From Luzula sylvatica (Eukaryota > Streptophyta > Magnoliopsida > Poales > Juncaceae), in the NCBI GenBank assembly GCA_946800325.1, contig OX326956.1, positions 22,728,356-22,792,355 on the forward strand: 64,000 nucleotides of DNA, in the 5' to 3' direction. The notes beneath the pieces were generated by a model. The model was given only the letters and a program-made list of their open reading frames with translations, made no database searches and was not told the origin of the DNA. Shown in pieces: positions 22,993-33,782 of this stretch. The translations under genes and the position numbers were made by a program. Every line of letters begins with the position of its first letter. Position 1 is the first letter of the stretch.

Positions 22993-23490
22993 ATGGATAA
23001 GCAAGTTTTGATCGTTTTGATCTTATTGAGTTTCGTCGTTGGTGGACTTGGTCATGACAAGCCTAAAAACGGTGCGGAAATTAACATTCGAGGAAGTATA
23101 GGAGGAGCCCATCTAGGCGGCAATGGTAAAACCGGTAAAAGCATTGACGGAGCTATTAACTACAATGGTGGATTAAGTGGAGTCGTTAACCATGACGGCG
23201 CAATGTTTGAATACATTAAAAAGCATGGTGCATTGCATGGAGATCATTTAAAACATCAAGGTAAAGGTGGAAATGTTCATCACGATCGTCAAATTGGTGC
23301 AGGCATCAATCATGGTGGACGTGTCGGTGTAGACATTAGCCATGACGATAAAATTGGAGGAAGTAAAAAGGCGAAATTCAGTGGTACCGGCCATAGCATC
23401 GGAAGTAATGCCAAGCATGGTATAGACGTTAGTGTGAGCGGTACAATCAACAAAGGGCATAATAATGAAGGAGTGGGAGGAGGATACTAA
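22993..23490 (+). CDS. Small secreted Gly/His-rich protein, unknown function
   Basis: Intronless frame of 165 residues. I chose the ATG at 22993 over the frame's upstream start because it directly begins a clear signal peptide: MDKQ followed by a hydrophobic core (VLIVLILLSFVVGGLG), with cleavage likely near residue 20. The mature part of about 145 residues has no cysteine, 14 histidines, many glycines and lysines and a net positive look. It is built of loosely periodic segments in which aliphatic residues alternate with polar ones: GAEINIRGSIGG, GAINYNGGLSGVVNHDG, GAGINHGGRVGVDISHDDK, GIDVSVSGTINKGH. This pattern suggests extended beta structure. I do not recognise the family. The composition is reminiscent of glycine-rich cell-wall or defence peptides, and of attacin-like glycine-rich proteins, but that is composition only. 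The gene lies between a MULE-like element and a MITE. It may be lineage-specific. Confidence 0.7.
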   Translation: MDKQVLIVLILLSFVVGGLGHDKPKNGAEINIRGSIGGAHLGGNGKTGKSIDGAINYNGGLSGVVNHDGAMFEYIKKHGALHGDHLKHQGKGGNVHHDRQIGAGINHGGRVGVDISHDDKIGGSKKAKFSGTGHSIGSNAKHGIDVSVSGTINKGHNNEGVGGGY

Positions 23491-24029
23491 TCGATTGTGA
23501 AAATGTAATTTGGTAGAAACCTAGTTGATTTTATTGTGCTTGAATTTGAAATTGTGTTCATATTTCGAGCCAAAAATCAACTTTTTCTGTAATCCTAACG
23601 GGTGATTTTATGATAAGATTATTTCTATCAATTCGGTATTCAAATTAAGAAATGTATTTTGGGTATGTTTTAATCATATTTTTCAATTCATTGTTAATAC
23701 AACGTTTGAATAAAAAAACAATCTCCGTTGATAAAATAAGAGAAGATTAATTACTTATAAATTCCCGAAATATCATTTTAAAAATATCGTATCATAGATT
23801 AAATCGTCACATACAGTATTCTTTAGTCGCACTTTCTATGACTGACATCTATATTTATTTTATCGAGTTCAAAGTGCAAGTGTTCTACTTACATTAAATT
23901 GAACATAATTTGAACAGAAAATTTAGTTTTCCCCCTAGTTGAAAAAAAAATATGTGGCCTCGAATCACAATTCGAGAAATCGAAAAAAGAAATACATGAA
24001 TTGAATGTTATTAACTATAAAAAAAAAAA
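23491..24029. other. 3' flank and spacer
   Basis: No gene seen; AT-rich sequence that must include the 3' untranslated region of the preceding gene. Confidence 0.5.
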
Positions 24030-24295
24030 GGGAAATTATACCGTGCCCCTCAAATGCATTTTGCCATCCTCGATCCGTACACACCCACCAAATTAACAAT
24101 TAATCCCCTTTATTAACCCACTCTATTAACCACCAATCTACTTTATTAATTATTAATGGTCAATTGACATGTACCTTAATTCAATATAATTAATCACTAA
24201 TCGAATTTATTTGGATTAATTAAGTGGGTCATTAATCACTAATCCCTCATTTGGGGAATCTGGGAGTGGGTTTGAGGGGCACGGTAAATGAGCCC
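24030..24295. mobile_element. MITE with about 25-bp terminal inverted repeats
   Basis: Left GGGAAATTATACCGTGCCCC and right, read inward, GGGCTCATTTACCGTGCCCC share the inner ACCGTGCCCCTCAAA. Both ends are flanked by TAAAAAAAA runs, a possible 9-10 bp target duplication. 266 bp, no coding capacity; inside are direct TTAATCACTAATC phrases. Confidence 0.7.
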
Positions 24296-24665
24296 TAAAA
24301 AAAATAGTACACGAAACACATTTTTAAGACAAAAGTGTAGATTTCATGAAACATGATTGCTAAATTGAATTCACAAAGAATTCAAATTTTTATTTTTATT
24401 TTTTTGAAAAAGAAGAAGCATAGCTTATATAATATATATTAACGCGAGTTTAATACATAGTTTGGTAGTTCACATGAAAAATGTAAATCTAAATCCCATG
24501 ACATAATCACCTAATCGTAAGGAGAGAGATGGGGAAAAAGAACCAAGTTAGACCCTGAGAAAAAAATAAAAAAGACGAACTCTATATAGCCTTGAGGTCC
24601 GCCCTTCACTTGCCTCTGTGTCGGCTTTGAAGTTAGGGAGGCGGAGGTTGGGCGACTACGGGGTG

Positions 24666-24667
<2 letters not shown>

Positions 24668-24703
<36 letters not shown>
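24668..24703 (+). repeat. (GT)n microsatellite
   Basis: About 17 GT units directly left of the repeat at 24707-25310. A second GT tract lies at its right end. Confidence 0.9.
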
Positions 24704-24706
24704 TGG

Positions 24707-25310
24707 TTAGGGATGTAAATGGTTCGGATATTATCCGAACCGACCCGAACCGAATCCGCCTAAATATCCGGATCCGGATTCGGTTTTGATAATAGGGATC
24801 GGATCCGGATTCGGTTTTGATAATAGGGATCGAATCCGGATCCGAATAACATTATAAAAACGGATATCCGTTTTTGAAAATTTATTATGTTTTTAAATAG
24901 CTATGATTTTATAGACCCAATATAAGTTTATGTTTGCATGACTTATAATTGATAAATCAAGTCCATTCTAAAAGAAAATGAATTTTTCATGTATGTTTTT
25001 CCAAATTCCAAAATATTTGACAAATACTTGATTTTGTTTCGTAAAATTATAATATCTTTTTATGTATTATTTAAGTATTATTTTGATATTTTTTGAGATT
25101 CGTTGGTAAAATAAATAGTTATGTTACATACAAAATATCCGTCTGAACTATCCGAATAATATCCAGAATCGTATCCGTATCCGAGATATCCGAACCGAAT
25201 CCGTATCCGTTTAATATCCGAACCGTATCCGGATCCGGGAATATCCGTATCCGAAAAAAAATACGGATCCGAATCTGGCATGACCACTATCCGAACCGTT
25301 TACACCCTTA
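24707..25310. mobile_element. Inverted-repeat element rich in GGATCCGGAT/ATCCGAACC motifs
   Basis: Left end TTAGGGATGTAAATGGTTCG and right end read inward TAAGGGTGTAAACGGTTCGG are inverted copies. Between them short palindromic ATCCGGATCCGGATTCGG phrases recur on both sides of a 230-bp AT-rich centre. It sits between two GT/G-rich tracts (24668-24703 and 25311-25395), as if inserted in a microsatellite. A related design, with TAGG(G/A)...TTCA...CGGTTTG ends, occurs at 55179-55678. Family unknown. Confidence 0.55.
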
Positions 25311-25355
25311 GTGGCGGCGGTGGTGGTGTGTGTGTGTGTGTGTGTGTGTGGTGGT

Positions 25356-25395
<40 letters not shown>
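25311..25395 (+). repeat. (GGT/GT)n followed by a 40-base poly-G run
   Basis: GGC/GGT units, then GT repeats, then G from 25356 to 25395 without interruption. Such long G runs are unusual in an AT-rich plant genome and are prone to assembly error. Confidence 0.9.
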
Positions 25396-25397
<2 letters not shown>

Positions 25398-25928
25398 GAC
25401 TCCGTGACACACAACCCTCTACAATGTGGCCTCAAAAGTCTTTACAGTTCGAAAACATGAAAAAAGAATTACATGGTAAAAAATAAATACACGAAACACA
25501 TTATCAAAAGCCAAAATGTAATATTTTTTAACATGATTGCTAAGTTGAAACCAAAAAGAAACAAAATTTACAATCTATAAATATTTACGCATTGTATGAA
25601 GATATTACTTCTACACTCCATTGGAGAACAATCATTTTGTTCTCATACTACACTTCAAAAGAAGAATTTATCCATAATTTATAGAAAGATTGATGTTCAA
25701 CTATTAAAAGTTAAATCAACTTGACATTAACAGAAGTGCCGGAAACAAAATAACATGGGGGGAAAACCAAACAAAAATTGCAAACAAGTATTAACTACTA
25801 CTCATACTGCACTACCAATTCCCCCCCTATTATTTAATTAATTAAATTAATTATTCATCTTGCACTTCATCTTTCCATCCTTCTTCAAGTTAATATTATT
25901 ATTAATTCATAATTCACTTAATTCATTT
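25396..25928. other. Spacer, including the 3' flank of the downstream TPR gene
   Basis: No further gene recognised; the 3' untranslated region of the TPR gene at 25929 should lie in the right half. Confidence 0.5.
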
Positions 25929-27415
25929 TTACTCTATGCAAATGTCCGTATCGCCCGTAGCCCACAAAAACCGCGAGTAATGGCACAAATAATGATTATT
26001 AAGTGGGTATATATCGTTCGCCTTCACAAACATTTCTTCGGCCTTTTCGAGATCTCCTTTGTGTTGCCAAAGAAACAACGCATAACGACACGCCGCCTCC
26101 GCGTCCGCCGGGTCCGCCTCCACGGCTCTTACGAAATATTTCTCCGCCCTAAATTGATTAATTTCAAATTGTGATTTTTTCTAATTTGTGATTGGCTGAT
26201 TTGATTTTCCTTATCCCAAGTGTATGAGGTATACAGGTCCATGTCAAGATTTTGTAGTCTTATCAGTCCACACAAGCATTTGATCACAAATATCTCAAAT
26301 GGGCCTATTTTGTCCATATTGGAAGAAGAAAATTCTAAATTTTCCTTGGATCTATAAATAGAACTTCTATAGCTTCCCAAAATATCTAGGAGAAAATATC
26401 TTGAATGTGGACCAGACTGAACTATAAGCTTAAGTTTATAACTAATCAACATTAGTTCCAAATGTTATATTTTTGTGTACTAATATTTTCATCAAAATTA
26501 GGTGTTCTAGATCGGTCAAATTGAATTATATTTTGTTCGAAACCATCGATTTCGAGCAAGTGAAATTTACAAGAATGTAATTTACCTATCATAATCTTTC
26601 TGCTGATAGAGAAGCTCGGCATAATTAGCGAGGATTAAGGAGGAATTCTCGTTGCAAATAATCAACCTCTCATAAGCGCTACGTTTCGTGCTCGTCATAA
26701 CGGTTTCGTCGTACCGTTTCGACTCCTCCTCCGGCATCAATATACCAATCTCGGACCAAGACTTGAACTTTTTATCGTCCTCTAATTCTTCCTCCACCAT
26801 TGCTACCTCTTCCTTCAATTGAGATCGAGATTCAGCAATCTTCTGCCATTCCAAATCCGCTAATGCCCACTTAATTTCGCTCTTCAAGGAAGCATTAACG
26901 AATTCCCCCATCAAGCAAAGAATACCGACTGTTAATGCGGGCGAAGAAACGAAAACCTTTCGAAAAAGCCATACAATACTGTATCCCGTATCATTACATG
27001 AATCCGAATCTGAAGAAGAAGAAGAAGAATCAGTAGCGAAGAATAACTTTTGGGTTTCTTCGATTATGGAAGCGAGAGACAAAACAGATGCTTCCAACGA
27101 GCAGAGATTGGGAGGAAGAGTTTTGGGCAATGACAAATTCGAGTGCTTTCTTCTCAACTGGACAAATCGGATAGAAAAGGGGACAGAAGAGGAAGAGCTT
27201 TCCTTCGGAGGTTCAAAATCGAATTTGACATGGCCACGCTCGAAGGAAAGAGGACCCGCCGGATCAAAAAATTTGGACACCAACAACGGACGTACCGAAT
27301 TGCCATTGTTGAAGGGGGTTTCGTTAATGCATTTGCACCTCATGGAGAAAGATTTGTACTTTCTGTCCATGATCGAGCTCGGCACATGAACCGGCTTAGA
27401 AATGTGTGGAAACAT
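25929..27415 (-). CDS. TPR-like superfamily protein, downstream copy
   Basis: Two exons: 27415-26586 and 26148-25929. The 437-bp intron (26149-26585, GT-AG) interrupts an Arg codon, AG/G. The product is 349 residues. The N-terminal 110 residues are low-complexity and Ser-rich. A conserved middle follows (CSLEASVLSLASIIEETQ, then SIVWLFRKVFVSSPAL), with an acidic Glu-rich stretch (EEVAMVEEELEDD). The C-terminus has tandem TPR-like helices: SSLILANYAELLYQQKDYDR, then AEKYFVRAVEADPADAEAAC, then AEEMFVKANDIYPLNNHYLC. This layout matches a plant family of TPR-like superfamily proteins of poorly known function. Start chosen because it gives the same length as the paralogue. It lies 443 bp downstream of that paralogue on the same strand. 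Confidence 0.85.
26149..26585 (-). other. Intron of the downstream TPR-like gene
   Basis: Donor AG/GTAAAT at 26585 and acceptor TTTAG/GGCGG at 26149. It is six times longer than the intron at the identical codon in the paralogue, and no transposon ends were recognised inside. Confidence 0.8.
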
Positions 27416-27507
27416 CGCAATTTTATCAAAATATAGACATACAAAATCACAGAGAGAAGAAGATCAAGGGGGGAGAGATGGGTAGAGAGGAGGAGGAGAA
27501 AAGGGGT

Positions 27508-27515
27508 GTTATAAA
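27508..27515 (-). promoter_or_regulatory. TATA box of the downstream TPR-like gene
   Basis: TTTATAAC on the minus strand about 95 bases before the ATG, followed by a CT-rich leader, a usual plant core promoter layout. Confidence 0.5.
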
Positions 27516-27858
27516 GTAAAGGGTCAATGAACCATTTTTTCTCAAATGAATCGTTAAAATAAGAGAAAATTAGTTCTTTCAAAGTTAAAATATTTATTTT
27601 GATGAAATATGAAAAAGATATTTATAAGTTATTTCTCCTATTTATTTTTACTCTTCATTTTTTTAATAAATGGGCCTTTGCATTGCTTCACAATATAATA
27701 TAAGGCCTAAATTTGAACAATTTATTTAATTATTTAAATCAAAAATAATTTAAGAAAACCCAACAAATTATTCAATCTATACAAAAAATTCTACAAAAGG
27801 AATTGTTTAATTTAGTATAGCCCGATTATTTTCGGGCCGTGTTAACTAATTTATTTCG
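27516..27858. other. Intergenic spacer between the two TPR-like genes
   Basis: AT-rich; must hold the 3' untranslated region of the upstream copy and the promoter of the downstream copy. No other feature seen. Confidence 0.5.
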
Positions 27859-28978
27859 TTAAACGGAATCCACGTGGGTTGCCATGTCATCATAGCGAGG
27901 AACGCAAGTGTCGGCGCCACCTGTCGACCAAAGAAAATGAGCGTAGTTGGCAAGATGATGGTTATTACCCGGATTCGCTTCGATAGCTTCTAGAAACATC
28001 TCTTCTGCCTTGTCGATATCATTTCGTTCTTTCCACAAAAACATTCCATATCTACTCTTCGCTTCTTCGTCTACGGGCTTGGCTCTCACCGCTCTTTTCC
28101 AGTATTCTTCCGCCCTGATACCAATTGTAAATTCAATCAATTTGGGTTTCATATTCAGATAAATTTAGTTAATTTTGAGTTTACCTATCATTATCGTTTT
28201 CGATTTGATAGAGGAATTGTGCGTAATTCGAAAGGATCAACGAGGATGCTTCGGTAGAATTGACCAATTTCTCGTATGCGTCTCGCTTTCGGCTCGACAT
28301 TTCCGTGATTTTGGATTCTAGCGTCGAAAGCGCTTGCGGATTATCTGCTAATATCTCGGCCAAAGACCTCGACTTTTCCTTCTCGACTTGTTTGATTATC
28401 TCCCATTCGAAATCGGCCATGACCCATGTAATTTCATTCATCACGGTTTCGTTTATGTAGTCTCCCATCATAGCAAGAATGTCGACAATCAATGCCGGCG
28501 AAGAAACAAAAACCTTGTCAAAGAGCCATACGATACTATGGCCTGAATCTACCGAAGAAGAAGACTCAAACACTCTCTGTGTTTCTGAAATTAAAGATGC
28601 GAGTGACAAAATTGACGAGCCTAGAGAGCACTCATTCGAGGAAATGGATTGTGGCAATGGCAAATTGGCATGATTTCTCCTCAATTGCATGAGTGGGAAT
28701 GAGAGAGGTGCAGACTTAGAGTCGAATTTTACGGGACTGGCGAAGAAGGGATCCGTGGAAACGTCATTGTGGGTCATGTGTGCAACAGTCCCTCCAATTT
28801 CTGAACCCATCACTTCTGAATCCTTCACGGCGCCATTATATGCCATTACCAATTTCCCCTCTGAACTTCCACTGTTGGGTGGAGTGACGTGAACCGCATT
28901 GGTGATGGTGGAGATCCGTGCGCGGTTTCTTGAGATCGAAGTGGCAACACAAAGAGATGAAGACAGATGGCGAAACAT
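27859..28978 (-). CDS. TPR-like superfamily protein, upstream copy
   Basis: Exon 1 is 28978-28185 and exon 2 is 28114-27859. The 70-bp intron (28115-28184) splits an Arg codon exactly as in the paralogue. I chose the second Met (MFRHLSSSL) over the Met eight codons upstream: it aligns with the paralogue's MFPHISKP and gives the same 349-residue length. Conserved blocks: CSLGSSILSLASLISETQ, SIVWLFDKVFVSSPALIV, then TPR-like helices ASSLILSNYAQFLYQ, AEEYWKRAVRAKPVDEEA, AEEMFLEAIEANPGNNHH. The Arg/Ser-rich N-terminus could be an organelle presequence (inference). The acidic insert of the paralogue is absent. Tandem arrangement and shared intron position indicate local duplication; the divergence suggests it is old. 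Confidence 0.85.
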
Positions 28979-29092
28979 TCTTCGACGAGAGAGAAAAATC
29001 AAGGTTCTGAGAGAAAAGCAAGGTTCTTTCCTCTTTCTCCTGCTCGTAGAAAGATAGCTAATTAATTATCTGGAAAGGGGGCAAAAATGCTG

Positions 29093-29100
29093 ATTATAAA
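29093..29100 (-). promoter_or_regulatory. TATA box of the upstream TPR-like gene
   Basis: TTTATAAT on the minus strand about 115 bases before the chosen ATG, followed by a pyrimidine-rich leader. Confidence 0.5.
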
Positions 29101-30184
29101 GAGACGCTGGAGATCTCCTGTTCGTTTGGTCAGCTTGTTGTTAACTTGTTAGTAAGTGAATAATTGTTAGTATTCTCTCCATTTATTTAATACCTGGATA
29201 ATCCATTGATAATATACAATGGTGAATATTTATAATTTCATCTCGTTTGGTTTTTTCATTATCTTTGTTGTTGAATTAATTGTTGCGTTGTTAAGAAATT
29301 CGGGTTCGTATTTCGTTACATTGCAATTGCATTACCCGTTTTATACTTGATGAATATTAATTAATGAAAATTAACTGTTAAGTTGAAGAAGATTAACTGG
29401 TAAGTTGAAGAAAGTTAACTGTTAAGCTGGAATTACTGAATTAACATCACATTATTTTATGATTTTAAGGTCCGAGAATTGTATCCGTTCTGACCGGATC
29501 CATATTCAGATTTGGGCTGTGTGTAATCATATTTAAAAAATAAATTTGAAAAATAATTTTTTTTTTAAAGTATTCCAAAACTAATTCAAATTGGATTTTA
29601 GAAATCCGATACTACCTTATTTTAAAACCCAATTGATTAGTTAAATTTAAATCATACTTTAAGCAGACATTTTGAAATATAATCACCAATTTTATAAAGC
29701 CGGTCAAGAATTTTATTTCAAAAAGAGGTACATGTCTCCAGATTTTACCAATAAGTAATTTCAATCTTAATGAATATATTTAATTAATTTTGCAAAAAAT
29801 AAATATCATATCATAAACAATTAATCTAATACATAATTAATATTAATTTAAATCAATATTAATTAATTATTAATAATATATATTTTTTTATTATTATGTT
29901 AATTAAGTGTGTTAATTCAAATATGGAGAATACGGAAGGGATATATTGGGTAAAAGTAATTTTTAATAAAACAAAGTGGAAATCTTATTTTTTTTTCCCA
30001 AGATTTCCCCGCAGAAATCTCTATATTTAAATCAACGCACTAAATTAACATAATAATAAGACAAACATATCATTATTAATTATTTAATATTAATTAAAAT
30101 TTATGAATTCAAATAAATAATAATTATATATTAAATTAATTGTTAATTGTATAACTTGCCTTGGTTTCTATGTTAATTAAATGT
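29101..30184. other. AT-rich intergenic DNA
   Basis: No gene. Near 29370-29420 AAGTTGAAGAA(A/G)(A/G)TTAACTG units repeat. A segment near 29560-29770 (AAAATCCGAT, AAATTTAAATCATACTT) is mirrored around 30420-30560, giving a loose inverted pair on either side of the MITE at 30185. Confidence 0.5.
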
Positions 30185-30395
30185 GAGGTTAGATATAGAG
30201 CCCCACACATCATTGATGTATATTCTTGATGCGTCAATCGAGGCTTCTTTAATGGATTGATTGAATTAATTAACCCTCAAATCAATGGTTAGTTTAATTG
30301 ATTCAATTAAAATGGGTAATCAATCTAATAAAAACATCATCGATTGACGCACCAAGAATGTTTTATTGAGTTTTGGGGGCTACATAGATTTTCCC
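30185..30395 (+). mobile_element. Foldback MITE, copy 1
   Basis: About 210 bp from GAGGTTAGATATAGAG to GGGGGCTACATAGATTTTCCC with inner inverted phrases TTGATGCGTCAATCGA and TCGATTGACGCACCAAGA. A second copy at 57407-57612 is about 80-85% similar by eye in the same orientation. Confidence 0.7.
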
Positions 30396-31538
30396 AAAGT
30401 TTATTTAGTCTCAAGATTGTAAAATCTGGGGATATGTATTTCTTTTTGAAATAAAATTGTTGATCGGATTTTTGTGGTTATATTTGTCAAATAAAAAATC
30501 TCTGCTTTTAAGTATGATTTAATTTAACTAATTAATCGGATTTTTAAAATCCGATTCGGGTTAGTTTTGAGATATTGTTCAAAACAAGATTATTTTTCGA
30601 ATTTATTTTTTAAACGGATTACAAACAAAAATGCTCCAATTTAATAATGAAAGATAATATTTTTTTTATAATTTTCTAAAATCAAACTATGAAAAAAATA
30701 ATAATTTCGCATCATAGATTCTCTATTTTGTGTTCTTCCGAAACAGGGCGAGGATAGCTAGTTAGATATTAATATTTTTATAGAGACAAATTTGATTTTT
30801 TTTAGTTTTTAAAGAAATACATAGAAATTCCCCCTTTTTTTTAATCAAGTTTAATGTTAAAAAAGAAAATAAGATGAAAAGTAAACTCATAATACACAAT
30901 TATAATAATCATAAGATCTAGATAAAAAAATGAGATACGTAAACACACTGAAAACAAAAATTAATAAATTAAATTGAATACTTGGCAAAATAAGTCGGTT
31001 TCGTCCTCGCTATTATCGTAAAAATACATTTCAATTGTGTAGTAATCAATCTTTTTAACATTTGCATGATTATAGAGTTTAGTGTTCATGTCTATTTCAA
31101 ATATTTAATTATTTATTTTAAGTAACATTGAAAGAAAATATTTAATTATTTATTTTCAAGTAGTATGGAAATGCAAAATATCTAATTATTAATTTTTCAA
31201 GTACTACATGGTTAAGCAGCAATGTTATATAGTATAGTAAAATTATTTAAAACTTGAATTGCACGTACTTGTCGTAGAAAAATAATAATTGAATAATTAA
31301 TCAAGATAATTACACCCTCTTAACATACCAACATCTCGGTTAATTGTATAATTAATTGATTTAAACCGATATTAGGCATTTACAAGTTAATTACATCCTT
31401 ACATCCTCTATATAATTAACAATAATTACATTGCATCGAAATAAGAAAATTACATCGCAATTAACATAAAAAATTAAACAATACAATTAACCAACAGCAA
31501 TCATCGGTTAATAAAAAAAAAAAATCCTGAAAATACCC

Positions 31539-31539
<1 letters not shown>
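30396..31539. other. AT-rich intergenic DNA
   Basis: No gene seen. Local direct repeats of TTTAATTATTTATTTTAAGTA occur near 31105-31190. Confidence 0.5.

Positions 31540-31600
<61 letters not shown>
31540..31600 (+). repeat. 61-base poly-C run
   Basis: An uninterrupted C tract, preceded by CCCAC and followed by TTTG. It is the longest homopolymer in the window. Confidence 0.95.
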
Positions 31601-32300
31601 TTTGAAAATTAAGAAATCGCAAAAAAAAAAAGTGATACTTCACAGTTAAACCTCCATCGAAGTTAATTCTAAATTAAAAGAATACCAAAACATTTTTTAT
31701 TAACTACTAATTTTTGATACAGTTAATTTAGAGCACTTAAATTGACCAATATCAGTTACATTTTTCAGATTGAAAGCACCTGAATTTTGATCTCGGCAGC
31801 TTTTTTCGATGAAGTCATAATTATCATTAATTAATGTGTGATAAATTAAATGAGTCCAAACTAAATTACTTTAAATCAACGTGTGATTAATTACTTAAAT
31901 AATTAACAGTTTAATAGCTGGGATTGTCATCAGTGCAGTCATTTGCGTAGCCGTTTTCCATTTCCCCAAATTATTTACCGCAACAGCCTAATTTTACTTC
32001 AAATTAGTTTTCTAAAATTATGGATTCGAATCAATTTTGTTCAATAATAAAAACATCAATCAAACATGTTTTTGCAATTAGGACAAATTACATAAAATAT
32101 CATAGATTGCAAAACAGTTAATTAACCGTAAACTTGGAACTTAACAAATTTGAAAATATATACTTGCTTTTTAATAACATGACACGTAAAGAGATGATTT
32201 GGAATTATACTTGCTTTTATTGTTTTTAAATATTGTTTTAAAGTATATTTTTTAAATTAGTTTCACTAGAGTTATTTTCAATATTTTGTAGAGAGTTTTT
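31601..32300. other. AT-rich intergenic DNA
   Basis: No gene recognised. Confidence 0.5.
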
Positions 32301-32371
32301 TTTTTTTTTTTTTTTTTTGAGTAAATTCGGAGAGTAGAGGGCTCAAAGTCCCCCCCTTCCGAACACAATCT

Positions 32372-32404
<33 letters not shown>

Positions 32405-32546
32405 TTTGTACAAACCCGTAGGCCACACACTCTATTCACTCATTTAACATTTAATCTATAATCAAGTGTCCCCGCCGGGAATTGAACCCCACACCTCTCG
32501 CTCCCTAGTCAAGATGTGTGACCAACTAGGCTAACTCTAGTTGGCT
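32301..32546 (-). mobile_element. tRNA-derived SINE, copy 1
   Basis: On the minus strand the element starts GCCAACTAGAG. It has an A box TTAGCCTAGTTGG (complement of 32522-32534) and a B box GGTTCAATTCC (complement of 32478-32488), as in Pol III promoters of tRNA-derived SINEs. An A-rich (T-rich on plus) inner tract lies at 32375-32403 and an A tail at the left end. GTAGAG with a T run on both sides (about 32288 and 32547) is a probable target duplication. The tRNA-like part does not fold as a complete tRNA, so it is not a tRNA gene. Confidence 0.8.
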
Positions 32547-33782
32547 GTAGAGTTTTTTTGTTTTGTTAAAGACATTAGTATTTATCAAATGTTTATAGCC
32601 TGCCTTTGTTTCTTAATCGGTACGGTTCATGAAGCATTGCATAATCGTGACCAAAAATAATGGTGAAAAATTCTTCTTTTAGAATATTTAATTATATTTA
32701 TTGTTTTAGTTGTAAAGTGGTTATTAATTTATTAATAAAAGAAATTTAAGAGGAATTTTTCATTATTGTTGTTATTTTCTCATTTTATAAAGTCCACGCA
32801 TTTTTTTAAATTTTTAAATAGCTGTAAGGGTCGAGTTTAAAATCTAACCCAGGGACTTAATATGAGAGAAAGCCATATATCATCCATCATGGTAATGCTT
32901 TTTGCTTGAAGCTTTTTTAACCCTCTCGGATCTGCATCCAGATTCGTGCAAACTTTTCAAGTAGACGCCGTCAAAAACCCTCCTCTCTCGTCTATCTTTC
33001 TCTCTCCGTCAATACTCTCGCAAGGTCCTCTGAAGTGGTCTACAGATGGCTCTCAAGTCCCCTCTCTCGACTGCTTTCAAGCTCTGAAGCGGCGCCGCTC
33101 TCTCTCTCCATGGCTCTCTTAAGTTTGTTAATGACTCCAAAAAACAACCTAACTAAACATGTGTAATATGAAATATCTGAGAATAAATCAGGTATTGGAA
33201 TCCCTGACCATCCAGGTCTTGCTTTCCTTCAAAATCCGAGAACTCATTTCCTTGCGAGATTGACCTAAGGGTTGGGTTTAGTAGCATGGGCATGTTTCTA
33301 GGGTTTAGTAGCAGGGCGACAATCCTTGCCGGTGATGCTACCTTCAATCTTGATAGTGGGTTGTCCATTGTTGCACTGAAATCCTTTTACTGTTGAAATG
33401 AGATCTCAGACATAGAATTTATTAACCCTATCGAGATATTTTGAACGGGTAATCTTTCTCCTTTACTCGCAATTTTCATGTTTTTTGTTTCTCTTTTCTG
33501 ATTCGTCTTTGCTTTTTTTCGGATTGTTAGATCTGCATGCTTAATTCGGACCAGCAGCGTAGCGATTATCTTCTCTCTGTCGCATAGCGATTCAGTTGTG
33601 TTTGTGATTCAGTTATTTTGATTTGTTTTCGTTACTGGGGTTTGAACGAATTAATATCACAAATAAAAAGCAATCCAATAAAGAAATTTTTTTAAGAAGC
33701 ATCTTAATTTTTTTGTAAATTTATATATCCATAAAAAATAAAAAATTCAGTTGTTTTGTTGAAGAAAAAAATAAAAAATTTA
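32547..33782. other. Intergenic DNA with leader-like stretches, no gene identified
   Basis: Between 32930 and 33120 a CT-rich stretch (TCTCTCCGTC, ATGGCTCTCAAGTCCC) resembles a plant leader and start, but the frame from that ATG stops after about 13 codons. A 70-codon frame at 33153-33368 (-) has no recognised similarity. Confidence 0.4.

Noticed and set aside
25211..25486. Poly-Gly or poly-Pro proteins over the G run
   Set aside because: Frames translate homopolymer and GT repeats only.
32478..32534. tRNA gene
   Set aside because: A and B boxes are present but the stems do not complete a cloverleaf, an A-rich tail follows, and a second copy has a target duplication; it is a SINE.
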